From Phocoenobacter uteri (GTDB taxonomy: Bacteria; Pseudomonadota; Gammaproteobacteria; Enterobacterales; Pasteurellaceae), in NCBI RefSeq assembly GCF_900454895.1, contig NZ_UGTA01000001.1, positions 1,054,001 to 1,118,000 on the forward strand: DNA of 64,000 nt, written 5' to 3'. The notes beneath the pieces were generated by a model. The model was not told the DNA's origin. It ran no database searches and saw only the letters and a program-made list of their open reading frames with translations. Below are positions 50,683 through 59,584 of the stretch, piece by piece; position 1 is the stretch's first letter; each line of letters starts with the position of its first letter. Made by a program: the position numbers and the translations under genes.

Positions 50683-51357
50683 ATGATTGAAATAAACAAT
50701 ATTTCACATCATTTTGGCACAAGAGAGGTGCTGAAAAATATCAATTTAACCATTAACGAGAAAAAAGTCGCCATTATTGGAGGCAATGGTTCAGGCAAAA
50801 GCACCTTTGCGAGAATGCTCAACGGTTTGCTTATTCCTGAGCAAGGCGAGATTTTGATTGACGGATTAAACACGAAAAAAGAGGGCAAAAAAATCCGAAA
50901 AAAAGTAGGGTTTGTGTTTCAAAATCCGGATAATCAAATCGTTTTTCCGACCGTTGAAGAAGATCTTGCTTTTGGAATGAAAAATTTAGGTTTATCCAAA
51001 GAAATCATCGCACAACGCATTGATGAAGTGCTGACTCGCCACAATCTGCTTGATTTCAAACAACACGCCACGCACCTGTTAAGTGGTGGGCAAAAACAGC
51101 TTGTCGCCATCTCTGGCGTATTGGTTATGCAACCCGATTATATTGTTTTTGATGAACCAACGACTTTGCTCGATCTCAAAAATAAACGTATTATTGCGGA
51201 GTTACTGAATACCCTTGAACAACATATTATTGTGATTTCTCACGATTTAGATCTGCTCGATCATTTTGATCGTGTGCTGGTTTTTGATGACGGCAAAATT
51301 GTGTGCGATGATATTCCACAAATTGCGATCCCAAAATATAGGGATCTTATGCGATGA
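50683..51357 (+). CDS. bioM: Biotin ECF transporter ATPase BioM
   Basis: A 224-residue ABC ATPase of the CbiO type: Walker A IGGNGSGKSTF, signature HLLSGGQKQLVAI, Walker B DYIVFDEPTT and switch VISHDLD. Starts 2 nt after the SDR stop and overlaps bioN by 4 nt. It energises biotin uptake through BioN and BioY. Confidence 0.92.
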   Translation: MIEINNISHHFGTREVLKNINLTINEKKVAIIGGNGSGKSTFARMLNGLLIPEQGEILIDGLNTKKEGKKIRKKVGFVFQNPDNQIVFPTVEEDLAFGMKNLGLSKEIIAQRIDEVLTRHNLLDFKQHATHLLSGGQKQLVAISGVLVMQPDYIVFDEPTTLLDLKNKRIIAELLNTLEQHIIVISHDLDLLDHFDRVLVFDDGKIVCDDIPQIAIPKYRDLMR

Positions 51358-51959
51358 ATTTATCCCTTTATGTTTACGGCACATCTATTGTCCACAAAAC
51401 ATCATTCCTAGTGAAATTTATTAGCTTGCTGTTTCTCAGCACGCTACTTTTAACTTTTCCAAATTTATGGCTTTCTATCGGTGCATTAGTTGGGGTATTG
51501 GGACTATTTAAACTCGCAAACTTCAAAATTACAACCGTATTACAACAAACTAAACCAATTTTTCCCTTTTTGGTGCTTTTATTTGCGTTCCAATGCTTTT
51601 TTGCTGATCTCACATTAGCGATAATCAGCACGACTCGTTTATTGGCACTATTGCTTTTTGCCTCTTTATTGACCTTAACCACCAAATCAAGCGTGATTAT
51701 AGATTCAATTGAAAAACATTTATATTTTTTACGCTACCTTAAAATCAATCCTAAAAAAGTAGGGCTAGCAATTTCACTGACGCTACGTTTTATCCCTGTT
51801 TTAGCCATTATTACCCAAGAAGTGAAAGAGGCTCAAAAAGTGCGTGGGCTTGAAAAAAGTATTGTTGCAATTGCCGTTCCTGTTATAATTCGAACGCTCA
51901 AAATGGCTGATGATATTTCAGCTGCTATTGAATCCCGAGCCTTTGATTCAGATGATTAA
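51354..51959 (+). CDS. bioN: Biotin ECF transporter T component BioN
   Basis: A 201-residue membrane protein of the CbiQ/EcfT family: N-terminal hydrophobic region with four to five spans, then the coupling helices with the Ala-Arg-Gly-type motifs seen as AQKVRGLE and SAAIESRAFDSDD. Links BioM to the BioY substrate binder. Confidence 0.88.
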   Translation: MNLSLYVYGTSIVHKTSFLVKFISLLFLSTLLLTFPNLWLSIGALVGVLGLFKLANFKITTVLQQTKPIFPFLVLLFAFQCFFADLTLAIISTTRLLALLLFASLLTLTTKSSVIIDSIEKHLYFLRYLKINPKKVGLAISLTLRFIPVLAIITQEVKEAQKVRGLEKSIVAIAVPVIIRTLKMADDISAAIESRAFDSDD

Positions 51960-51978
51960 CTATAAATAAGGAAATTTT

Positions 51979-52524
51979 ATGTCCACAAAAGATATCGTTT
52001 ATATTTCACTTTTCACTGCGCTTACCGCAGCACTTGGCTTATTCCCTGCAATTTCTTTGCCTTTTATTAGCGTACCAATCACAACCCAATCAATCGGTTG
52101 TATGCTTGCGGGAGCAATTCTCGGCTCAAAACGAGGAGCATTATCAATGTTACTCTTTATTGTGCTTGTGGCTATTGGTTTACCACTTCTTGCGGGCGGA
52201 CGCGGTGGATTTGGGATTTTACTCGGACCAAGTGGCGGTTTCTTGTTAGGTTGGATTTTAGGTGCTTATCTTATCGGATTACTTTTTGAAAAATTTACTA
52301 AAAATCGTACCACTTATGAATTTTTAGCCATTGTTTTAGGGGGGATTATTGTTGTTTATGGACTTGGTATTCCTTGTTTATCCGTAATTGCAAAAATGCC
52401 ATTTGAAAAAGCCTTTATGGGCAGTTTAGCCTTTATACCGGGCGATTTAATTAAGGTTGTATTGACTTTATATATCGTAAAAATTATCAAAAAAGGTTAT
52501 CCACATTTGATTTTGACAAAATAA
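51979..52524 (+). CDS. bioY: Biotin ECF transporter S component BioY
   Basis: A 181-residue integral membrane protein with six spans; ISLPFISVPITTQSIGCMLAGAILGSKRGALSMLLF and the glycine-rich GLPLLAGGRGGFGILLGPSGGFLLGW are BioY hallmarks of the biotin pocket. AAGGA upstream. Its presence beside BioM and BioN makes a complete importer. Confidence 0.95.
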   Translation: MSTKDIVYISLFTALTAALGLFPAISLPFISVPITTQSIGCMLAGAILGSKRGALSMLLFIVLVAIGLPLLAGGRGGFGILLGPSGGFLLGWILGAYLIGLLFEKFTKNRTTYEFLAIVLGGIIVVYGLGIPCLSVIAKMPFEKAFMGSLAFIPGDLIKVVLTLYIVKIIKKGYPHLILTK

Positions 52525-52534
52525 AACCTTCACA

Positions 52535-53497
52535 ATGAATTTATTGTTGCAACAAACTCAATTCTCATCGCCTTTAACGGCACTACAACTTATCGAACAA
52601 AAGTTAGGGGCATTAGCCCCTAATCAAGTACGTATAAAAATGGCAATGGCGAATATTAACCCAAGCGATCTGCTTTCCATTCAAGGCGTTGGGCAGTACC
52701 AACATTACCATAAACCGCCAAGAGTGCCAGGGTTTGAAGGTGTCGGCTATGTGGTAGAATCCAATAATCACGCCGTTAAAGTGGGCGAAAAAGTCGTTGT
52801 TGCACATTCAGGGACTTGGCAAAAATATGTTGATCTTGAACCTAACGATTGCTTTGTTATTCCGCACACTATTCCTGAGCAGTACGCCAGCCAGTTGTAT
52901 ATCAATGCTCTAACCGCTTGGGCAATTGTTCAGCAATTACAAATCAATAAAAATAATGTGGTACTCATCAACGCAGGCAGTTCTGCGATTGGTAAAATTT
53001 TCAGCCAATTCGCACAAGCTCTCGGATTTAAACTTATTACTGTTACAAGCCGACCTGAATATTGCCATAAAACGACTCAATATATTATTGATAGCAACAA
53101 AAATATTGCTCAACAGATGAAAGCCAAATCAATCCCCAAACCTGATATTATCTTAGATGCGATTGGTGGGAAAGCGGCAGAAGAACTCGCGGATTTACTA
53201 AAAGATGATGGACAATTTCTTGTTTATGGCTCACTTGCATTAACGCCATTTTCTCGAGATTTTTATGCCAAAATGAAAAAAAAATCTATCCATTTTCAAT
53301 ATTTTTTCCTGCGTGATTGGGAGAAAAAAGTCGGGAAAGACCAACGAAATATAGAATTTTACGCAATGCTTACTCATTTTATACAGCATAATATTGAGCT
53401 AAATAGCGAATATTTAGTGCCAATTACAGATTATCAAACAGCGTTTAGGTTACTTGAAAAACAAGATCTGAAAGGCAAAATTTTATTTACTTTTTAG
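52535..53497 (+). CDS. MDR-family enoyl-thioester reductase-like protein
   Basis: A 320-residue zinc-free medium-chain reductase starting 10 nt after bioY. MANINPSDLLSIQGVGQYQHYHKPPRVPGFEGVGYVVE and SGTWQKYVD resemble MECR/Etr1-type 2-enoyl-thioester reductases; the NADPH site is VVLINAGSSAIGKIFSQ. General quinone oxidoreductase is the fallback name. In this operon it would supply the enoyl reduction step. Confidence 0.75.
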   Translation: MNLLLQQTQFSSPLTALQLIEQKLGALAPNQVRIKMAMANINPSDLLSIQGVGQYQHYHKPPRVPGFEGVGYVVESNNHAVKVGEKVVVAHSGTWQKYVDLEPNDCFVIPHTIPEQYASQLYINALTAWAIVQQLQINKNNVVLINAGSSAIGKIFSQFAQALGFKLITVTSRPEYCHKTTQYIIDSNKNIAQQMKAKSIPKPDIILDAIGGKAAEELADLLKDDGQFLVYGSLALTPFSRDFYAKMKKKSIHFQYFFLRDWEKKVGKDQRNIEFYAMLTHFIQHNIELNSEYLVPITDYQTAFRLLEKQDLKGKILFTF

Positions 53498-53618
53498 GCA
53501 TAATTTTAAGCGGTTATATTTTTCATAAATTTTGCAAATTTTTAAATAAAACCTTACAAAAGTAAGCATTAAAAATATAACATATTGAATAAATTAAAAA
53601 ATAAAGGAAATGTTAAAA

Positions 53619-53837
53619 ATGACAAATTCAACTACCGAACATTCTAAAAAGCTAAGAGCCAAAACAGCAAAAGAACATAATAAAAAACAATTAGAAGCTG
53701 GTATTGTTAAACGTTTGGGGCTTGTTGTTCCGACTGAAACTCTAACGCTATTTGATGAAATAGCCAGTGAATCAGGGTTATCCCGCCCTAAGGCGTTGCA
53801 AATGCTTTGTGAGTTTTATCAAAAAAATCACCGCTAA
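53619..53837 (+). CDS. Small ribbon-helix-helix-like protein
   Basis: 72 residues from ATG 53619 (AAAGGAA at proper spacing; an ATG 9 nt earlier is too close to it). After a basic, polar start comes LGLVVPTETLTLFDEIASESGLSRPKALQMLCEFY, a beta strand and two helices as in RHH DNA-binding proteins. No toxin gene is adjacent, so a regulator is more likely than an antitoxin. Function unknown. Confidence 0.6.
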   Translation: MTNSTTEHSKKLRAKTAKEHNKKQLEAGIVKRLGLVVPTETLTLFDEIASESGLSRPKALQMLCEFYQKNHR

Positions 53838-53918
53838 GAAAATGCCTCTTACGTTTTAATTTCTCTGGATTTTTAAATTTATGCTACAATCGCCCCAAAT
53901 TTCTTATCAATATAATCT

Positions 53919-55460
53919 ATGACTAAACAAACTTTTTTTATTTACGACTACGAAAGTTTTGGGATTAACCCAGCTAGCGACCGCCCTGCTCAATTTGCTG
54001 GTATTCGAACCGACAGTGATTTTAATATTATCAGCGAACCTGTTATGTTTTATTGCAAACAAACACCCGATTATTTGCCTTCACCAGAAGCGGTAATGGT
54101 AACGGGTATCACACCACAACTTTGCAATAAAGAAGGGATGATTGAGCCTCAATTCAGCGAGCTTATTCATAAAGAATTTAGCCAACCAAACACCTGTGTG
54201 ATGGGCTATAACAATATTCGCTACGATGATGAAATGACACGCTACACTTTCTTTCGTAATTTTTTTGATCCCTATGAATATAGCTGGAAAAACGGTAATT
54301 CTCGCTGGGATTTATTAGATGTGGTACGTGCTTGCTATGCGTTACGTCCAGAAGGAATAAACTGGGCATACGATGAAAATGGCGAGCCAAGTTTTAAATT
54401 AGAAAATTTAACCAAAGCTAATGGCATCGAGCACAGCAATGCCCACGATGCTATGGCTGACGTGTATGCCACCATTGAAATGGCAAAATTGATCAAACAA
54501 AAACAGCCTAAGTTATTCCAGTTTTTCTTTGAAAATCGAGGTAAAAAAGCCATTGAACAGATGATTGATACGGGCGAAATGACACCGCTCGTTCACGTTT
54601 CAGGAATGTTAGGTAATTATCGTGGCAACACCGCTTGGGTTGTCCCTATTGCGTGGCATCCAACCAATCAAAACGCCGTGATTGTGTGTGATTTAGCAGG
54701 TAATATTGATGATTTACTCAATGAAGATCCAGCAATTTTACAAGAGCGACTTTATACTAAAAAGACTTTATTGGAAGAACAAGGCTTACATTCTGTTCCA
54801 TTAAAATTAGTCCATATCAATAAATGCCCAATTATTGCCCCAGCCAAGACATTACTACCTGAAAATGCAGAACGCTTGGGGATTGATCGTACATACTGCT
54901 TAGAAAATTTGAAAAAATTAAAGCCACAAAAAAGTGCGTTAAGAGAAAAAGTGACGGCTATTTTTAGTGAAGAGCGTACTTTTGCGGAAGCAACAAATGT
55001 GGAACTGACCTTGTATGAATCCTTCTTTTCTAATGCCGATAAAAATAATATGGCAATTTTACGCACCTTAAAGCCTGAAGAATTAGCCAATCACGGCTTA
55101 AAATTTAGTGATCCTCGTGTAGAAAAATTATTATTTAATTATCGAGCTAGACACTTCCCTCATACCCTTACTCGTAGCGAACAAATCCGCTGGCAGAAAT
55201 ATTGTGATCAACAAATTGCACAAAAAGTAGAACAATTTAACCTTTCTATCAGTACATTATTCAATGAGTATCACGATGATGAAGAAAAAGTAAATTTGTT
55301 AGAAAATCTGACCGCTTATGCCGAACAAATTTCACAAATTCAGCCAGTAAGTTATATAAAAGAAGAAAAAGACAATGATTTAATTTCTAAATTAAATCAA
55401 GTTGCCGAACAAAGTGTTGATAAAGCAGCAAAATTAAAAGCGTTGCGAGAATTGATTTAA
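53919..55460 (+). CDS. sbcB: Exodeoxyribonuclease I
   Basis: A 513-residue 3'-5' ssDNA exonuclease. DEDDh residues occur in FFIYDYESFGINP, NNIRYDDEMTRY and NAHDAMADVYATIEMAK, followed by the SH3-like and C-terminal regions (HVSGMLGNYRGNTAWVVPIAWHP) that bind SSB tails. Somewhat longer than the E. coli enzyme because of a C-terminal extension. Monocistronic, with a terminator shared with the convergent gene. Confidence 0.95.
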   Translation: MTKQTFFIYDYESFGINPASDRPAQFAGIRTDSDFNIISEPVMFYCKQTPDYLPSPEAVMVTGITPQLCNKEGMIEPQFSELIHKEFSQPNTCVMGYNNIRYDDEMTRYTFFRNFFDPYEYSWKNGNSRWDLLDVVRACYALRPEGINWAYDENGEPSFKLENLTKANGIEHSNAHDAMADVYATIEMAKLIKQKQPKLFQFFFENRGKKAIEQMIDTGEMTPLVHVSGMLGNYRGNTAWVVPIAWHPTNQNAVIVCDLAGNIDDLLNEDPAILQERLYTKKTLLEEQGLHSVPLKLVHINKCPIIAPAKTLLPENAERLGIDRTYCLENLKKLKPQKSALREKVTAIFSEERTFAEATNVELTLYESFFSNADKNNMAILRTLKPEELANHGLKFSDPRVEKLLFNYRARHFPHTLTRSEQIRWQKYCDQQIAQKVEQFNLSISTLFNEYHDDEEKVNLLENLTAYAEQISQIQPVSYIKEEKDNDLISKLNQVAEQSVDKAAKLKALRELI

Positions 55461-55489
55461 CCTATCAAATAAAGAGCAAACAAAAAAAT

Positions 55490-55515
55490 AAGGCATAGTT
55501 AACTTACTATGCCTT
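55490..55515. terminator. Bidirectional terminator
   Basis: AAGGCATAGT/ACTATGCCTT, 10 bp, A-run on the left and T-rich on the right, between convergent genes. Confidence 0.85.
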
Positions 55516-55529
55516 GTTTCTTTATCGAG

Positions 55530-57359
55530 CTACCTAAATGTTGAAAACGATTTGGTCTTCCCTTTAAATAGTAATTCTTGTTGAATATTGGTAAATGATT
55601 TCACTTGATTGGTAATTTCTGCTGTATTTTCAGGACAAGCAACCTTGTTCAAATTAAAATCAGAAACATCAAAACAAGTTATTTGATTACCGATCATTTC
55701 AATCGCAATCTTATTCTTAACCACGCCTAAAATACCATTATGATAATAGTCTGCGAAGAAATTATCATCTCTTAACAATGACTTACCACTAAACTCGGGG
55801 GCAATTTTATGATAATCCCCCAGCACTAAATCTGTTAATGTTGGAGCTATATCTCGCTGCGACATAAATTCATCAATATATTTCGGTTCCAATTTCGGCG
55901 AATAAATAGCAAAAGGAATCAAATAATTATGAAAATTGGTGTCATTTGGGACTCTTGCAGTATGATCCGCCAAAATCACAAAAATAGTATTTGGATAAAT
56001 TTTTTCTACTTTTTGGATAAAATCATAGGTTGCTTCATCAGATAAATGAAAGGTATTTAATCGATCATTAAACACTTCATCATCTGTAAAATGCACCTTT
56101 GGATAACTTTCTGGTACAACATCATCATGTGTTGTTGCTCCATTTATACCGATCACAAAAGGTTTCTGCATTTCTGTCACTTTCTCAAAAACGAAATTAT
56201 ATAAATCAGGATCATGTACTCCCCAATGATTTTCTTCATAACGTCGATTTTTGATATCGTGTCTGCCATACGACTGTTCAAACCCTAAATTTTGAGCCAA
56301 ACTGCCCGCTGCTGTACCCGAATTTGAGCCTTGAAAGAAAGCACTGGAATAGTGCTGTTTTTTAAGTAAATCAACAAAACTCGTATATTCAAATGATTGT
56401 AATGAAGTTCTTGCAACACTATTTCCTAATGGATTTTGGAATGATGTTAAGGTTGAAAAAATCCCCTCCACCGTTCTGTGTCCATTTGCCATCATCGCTT
56501 TAGGGCGAATAGATTTTTTCAAAATCTCGCTAAATTTAGGTGTCGTGTCATATTCTCCCCCATAATCTTTCAGAAATGCACCACCCCAACTTTCTAAGAA
56601 AAAGAATACAACATTTGGTTTTTCTAAATGCGGAATAGCTAATGTTTGACTGGCAGAATAAAGCGATTTCACACTTTGCAACTCGTTATCAACAGAATAC
56701 TTCGGGCTTATTTTAATATCTCCCTGATTTCTTATATTCTGAAAAACTGCATTATACGCACCATTTAAGCTTATCATTGCTAACTTAGGATCACCAACTC
56801 GGTAAGCGTGCCAAGGATCTAAGGGAATATGTTGAAACATCCCCCTTATAAAAAAGACACTAACTGCGATTAAAAAGAACTTGGTAGGAATATAAGATTT
56901 AGAAAATGTCACAGCATTTAAATGATAATTAAACAGTTTGAATGCAACAAATCCTAAAACAACCACGCCAACCAAACCAATTACCATCAAATCCAAATAT
57001 TCTTGCAAGGCTGTGCCAAATAATCCTTTTGATTCCCTTAATGCTTCTTTGATTTCATAAGAAATATGACGACTTGCATCACTAAAATACATAATATCGC
57101 CAATCAAAAAACAAAAGAGCGATAAAATGAGAAACAGTGAAAAACCAACTAATAATTTCTTATTAAAATCAGAAAATAACGTTAAAAAAGCGATCATTGC
57201 ACTGATCGCAAAATCAAATTTATAGCCATAAAAGACGGCATATAATTTTTTAGATGCCTCCAAATCCGTAAAGCCATAAAAAGCAAAAATCAGTTTCGCT
57301 AAGAATGAGATAAAAACACAAATAAAAAACACTGTGAAATAATTTTTAAGTAATTTCAT
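55530..57359 (-). CDS. LTA-synthase/sulfatase-family membrane protein
   Basis: A 609-residue protein: five N-terminal membrane spans (about 1-180), then a periplasmic alkaline-phosphatase-fold domain. PNVVFFFLESWGGAF carries the metal-binding Glu, HRTVEGIFSTLTS the likely Thr nucleophile, and FVILADHTARVPND the metal Asp/His. In Gram-negatives such proteins transfer phosphoglycerol or phosphoethanolamine groups to envelope glycans. The exact acceptor cannot be read. Confidence 0.85.
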   Translation of the reverse strand: MKLLKNYFTVFFICVFISFLAKLIFAFYGFTDLEASKKLYAVFYGYKFDFAISAMIAFLTLFSDFNKKLLVGFSLFLILSLFCFLIGDIMYFSDASRHISYEIKEALRESKGLFGTALQEYLDLMVIGLVGVVVLGFVAFKLFNYHLNAVTFSKSYIPTKFFLIAVSVFFIRGMFQHIPLDPWHAYRVGDPKLAMISLNGAYNAVFQNIRNQGDIKISPKYSVDNELQSVKSLYSASQTLAIPHLEKPNVVFFFLESWGGAFLKDYGGEYDTTPKFSEILKKSIRPKAMMANGHRTVEGIFSTLTSFQNPLGNSVARTSLQSFEYTSFVDLLKKQHYSSAFFQGSNSGTAAGSLAQNLGFEQSYGRHDIKNRRYEENHWGVHDPDLYNFVFEKVTEMQKPFVIGINGATTHDDVVPESYPKVHFTDDEVFNDRLNTFHLSDEATYDFIQKVEKIYPNTIFVILADHTARVPNDTNFHNYLIPFAIYSPKLEPKYIDEFMSQRDIAPTLTDLVLGDYHKIAPEFSGKSLLRDDNFFADYYHNGILGVVKNKIAIEMIGNQITCFDVSDFNLNKVACPENTAEITNQVKSFTNIQQELLFKGKTKSFSTFR

Positions 57360-57501
57360 TTTTATATTCCCTTATAAAATAATCAATTATTTGTCATATA
57401 ATCAACAAATTAGAACGTTAATTCTACACTATTTCAACTATGATCTTTACTAAAATTTTAGGTATTAAGGGGATTTAAAACGATGATTAAAAAAATCACA
57501 G

Positions 57502-57761
57502 AATTTTAATTTATCCCGTTATATTCAAGAGCAACATTTTGGTTTTGGGAACGACAAAAAACTATCATTACTTTCTCAATTTCTTACTGGGCAGGTTTTC
57601 ATCTTACCGAACCCCCACTTTCTGACGATCAAGTTATTTTAGAACAAGACGATGACTACTACCGCTTTCAAGCAAGCGTGTTTAAAAGTGAAATGTTCAC
57701 TTGGTGGATGACCAAATTTGGGGATGAGATTTGGGACATCGAATATCAAGATTTAGACTAA
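57502..57761 (+). pseudogene. Remnant of a WYL-domain transcriptional regulator
   Basis: The 550-bp gap upstream of the phosphatase gene holds C-terminal WYL-protein sequence in two frames. First NFNLSRYIQEQHFGFGNDKK, then after a frameshift near 57560-57575 TFSISYWAGFHL and a tail ending EMFTWWMTKFGDEIWDIEY before the stop. The N-terminal HTH and WYL core are missing. No other gene is seen in this gap. Confidence 0.7.
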
Positions 57762-57912
57762 AATATTATTTTTGAAAATTTTTCAAAAAATATCACCGCT
57801 TGTTTAAAAGTTGCAACACTATTTGTCGTTTAATTTGATAATTTTTAAATTTGGCGCTTATACGAGGTTAAAACGTGTTAGTGAAAATAAGTAAATAATT
57901 AAAGGAGAAAAT

Positions 57913-58680
57913 ATGCAAAATTGTCAAATTACTTATTGTCAGCAAGCCAAAGGAAGAAGTCATAAAAACCGTAACCAAGATGATCTATTTAATAGCAAAG
58001 AGGTGTTGCAATACTATCGCAAAGTTGCGACGACTTTTCTTACTGAATATTCACACTTTATGCTAGGTGTTGCTAATGGCGTATACAGTAGTGGAAATTC
58101 AGCAAAAGCGAGTCAGTTTTGGTGCGAGCAATTACAACAATGTCAGCAAGACAAAGGAACATTAAATTATCAATGGCTTTGTGAAACACAAGAAACATTT
58201 AACACTCAATTAGCCAAAGGTTATTTCGGCACAACCACGACTCTCGCCGCCGTAGAAATTGATTTGAGTACCCAACAAGTTAAATTATTAAATGTCGGTG
58301 ATAGTCGAATTTATTTGATCAATTCACTAGGCGAATGGCAACAACTTAGCTATGACCATACCTTATTATCTGAATTAACAAATGATCCAACCGCTAATAA
58401 AAATGCGTATGCATCTATTTATAGTGGTTTAGCCTCTTATTTAGTTGCAGATTTTCAACCTTTTCAGACCGCTTATTTTTACGAGCAAATAACTGTTCAA
58501 AAAGGCGATACGCTTTTATTGTGTACCGATGGCTTAACGGATAATCTTTCTGTTAAACAATGCAGTGAAATTTGGCAAGAATATGCAAATCATCAACAAC
58601 GTTTAAATGCATTTCATAAACGACTTTTAAACCAAAAGTATTATGATGACTTTTCTATTATTTGTTGTGAATTTTTATAG
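57913..58680 (+). CDS. PP2C-like Ser/Thr phosphatase with altered metal site
   Basis: A 255-residue single-domain protein with PP2C motifs KNRNQDDLF, LNVGDSRIYLI, LLCTDGLTDN and YDDFSIICCE. The key motif normally VADGMGGH reads VANGVYSSGN, so a metal-binding Asp is Asn and the Gly-Gly-His part is lost; activity may be reduced. AAGGAG upstream. It lies 12 nt before a broken ADP-ribosylglycohydrolase gene and after a WYL remnant. Confidence 0.78.
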   Translation: MQNCQITYCQQAKGRSHKNRNQDDLFNSKEVLQYYRKVATTFLTEYSHFMLGVANGVYSSGNSAKASQFWCEQLQQCQQDKGTLNYQWLCETQETFNTQLAKGYFGTTTTLAAVEIDLSTQQVKLLNVGDSRIYLINSLGEWQQLSYDHTLLSELTNDPTANKNAYASIYSGLASYLVADFQPFQTAYFYEQITVQKGDTLLLCTDGLTDNLSVKQCSEIWQEYANHQQRLNAFHKRLLNQKYYDDFSIICCEFL

Positions 58681-58692
58681 GAAAGGGGAAAA

Positions 58693-59518
58693 ATGAATAA
58701 TTTAATCAGTAAAAATAAGTTTTATGCCAGTTTTTATGGTTTAGCGATTGGAGACTCTCTAGGCGTTCCCGTTGAATTTATGACACGAGAAGAATTACGC
58801 TTAAATCCCGTTACAGATATGCGAGAAAGTGGCTCACATTTACAGCCCAAAGGAACGTGGAGCGATGATACCAGTATGAGCCTTGCAACTTTATCGGTAT
58901 TCAGCCAAAAATATTTTTCTTATCATCAAATTTGTGATGAATTTGTAAATTGGTATCAATGTGCAAAGTTTACGCCACACAATGAAACCTTTGATATTGG
59001 CGATACAACAAGGCAAGCATTACATCGTTATCTTACGGGAACTTCTCCCTTAGAATGTGGATTGAATGAAGAGTCAAGTAATGGCAATGGTTCACTAATG
59101 AGAATGTTGCCTGTGTTACATTTTATTTATCTTGAATATTGGGAAAATGATGATCGTATAACACCTTTTGCAAGGGAGTTTATCTACAATCTTTCTGCTT
59201 TAACGCACGCTCACGAGTTTATCTTTGAATAAAAATCAACTAAAAAGCACAGGTTTTGTTATTCATAGTTTAGAGGCAAGCCTTTGGTGTTTATATAATA
59301 CAAAAAATTATAAAGACGCAGTGCTTACCGCTGTTAATTTAGGGGAAGATACGGATACCATCGGAGCAATTACAGGCTCACTTGCGGGGCTTTATTATGG
59401 ATTAGAAGGTATTCCAAAAAGATGGTTAGATGATTTACAGAATAAAGCATTAATTGATGAAATTTGCGACCAATTTTATGCAAAATATCAGCCTAAAAAG
59501 ACCGCTATAATTACTTAA
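58693..59518 (+). pseudogene. ADP-ribosylglycohydrolase (DraG-like), frameshifted with internal deletion
   Basis: Two overlapping frames. Frame 1 (58693-59232) has the N-terminal GLAIGDSLGVPVEFM, TWSDDTSMSL with the metal-binding Asp-Asp-Thr, and NGSLMRMLPV, then ends after ALTHAH. Frame 2 (59225-59518) resumes STGFVIHSLEASLWCL and NLGEDTDTIGAITGSLAG, the C-terminal metal motif. The helices normally between them are missing, so the gene is probably dead. Intact members remove ADP-ribose from proteins or metabolites. Confidence 0.8.
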
Positions 59519-59542
59519 CTAATACGAATTTGAGAATTGTGA

Positions 59543-59570
59543 TAAAAAAAGACAGAGCATTTGCTCTGTC
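59543..59570 (-). terminator. Terminator after glmU
   Basis: GACAGAGCA/TGCTCTGTC, 9 bp; on the minus strand followed by seven T residues. Confidence 0.88.
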
Positions 59571-59584
59571 CTTATATATTAATC

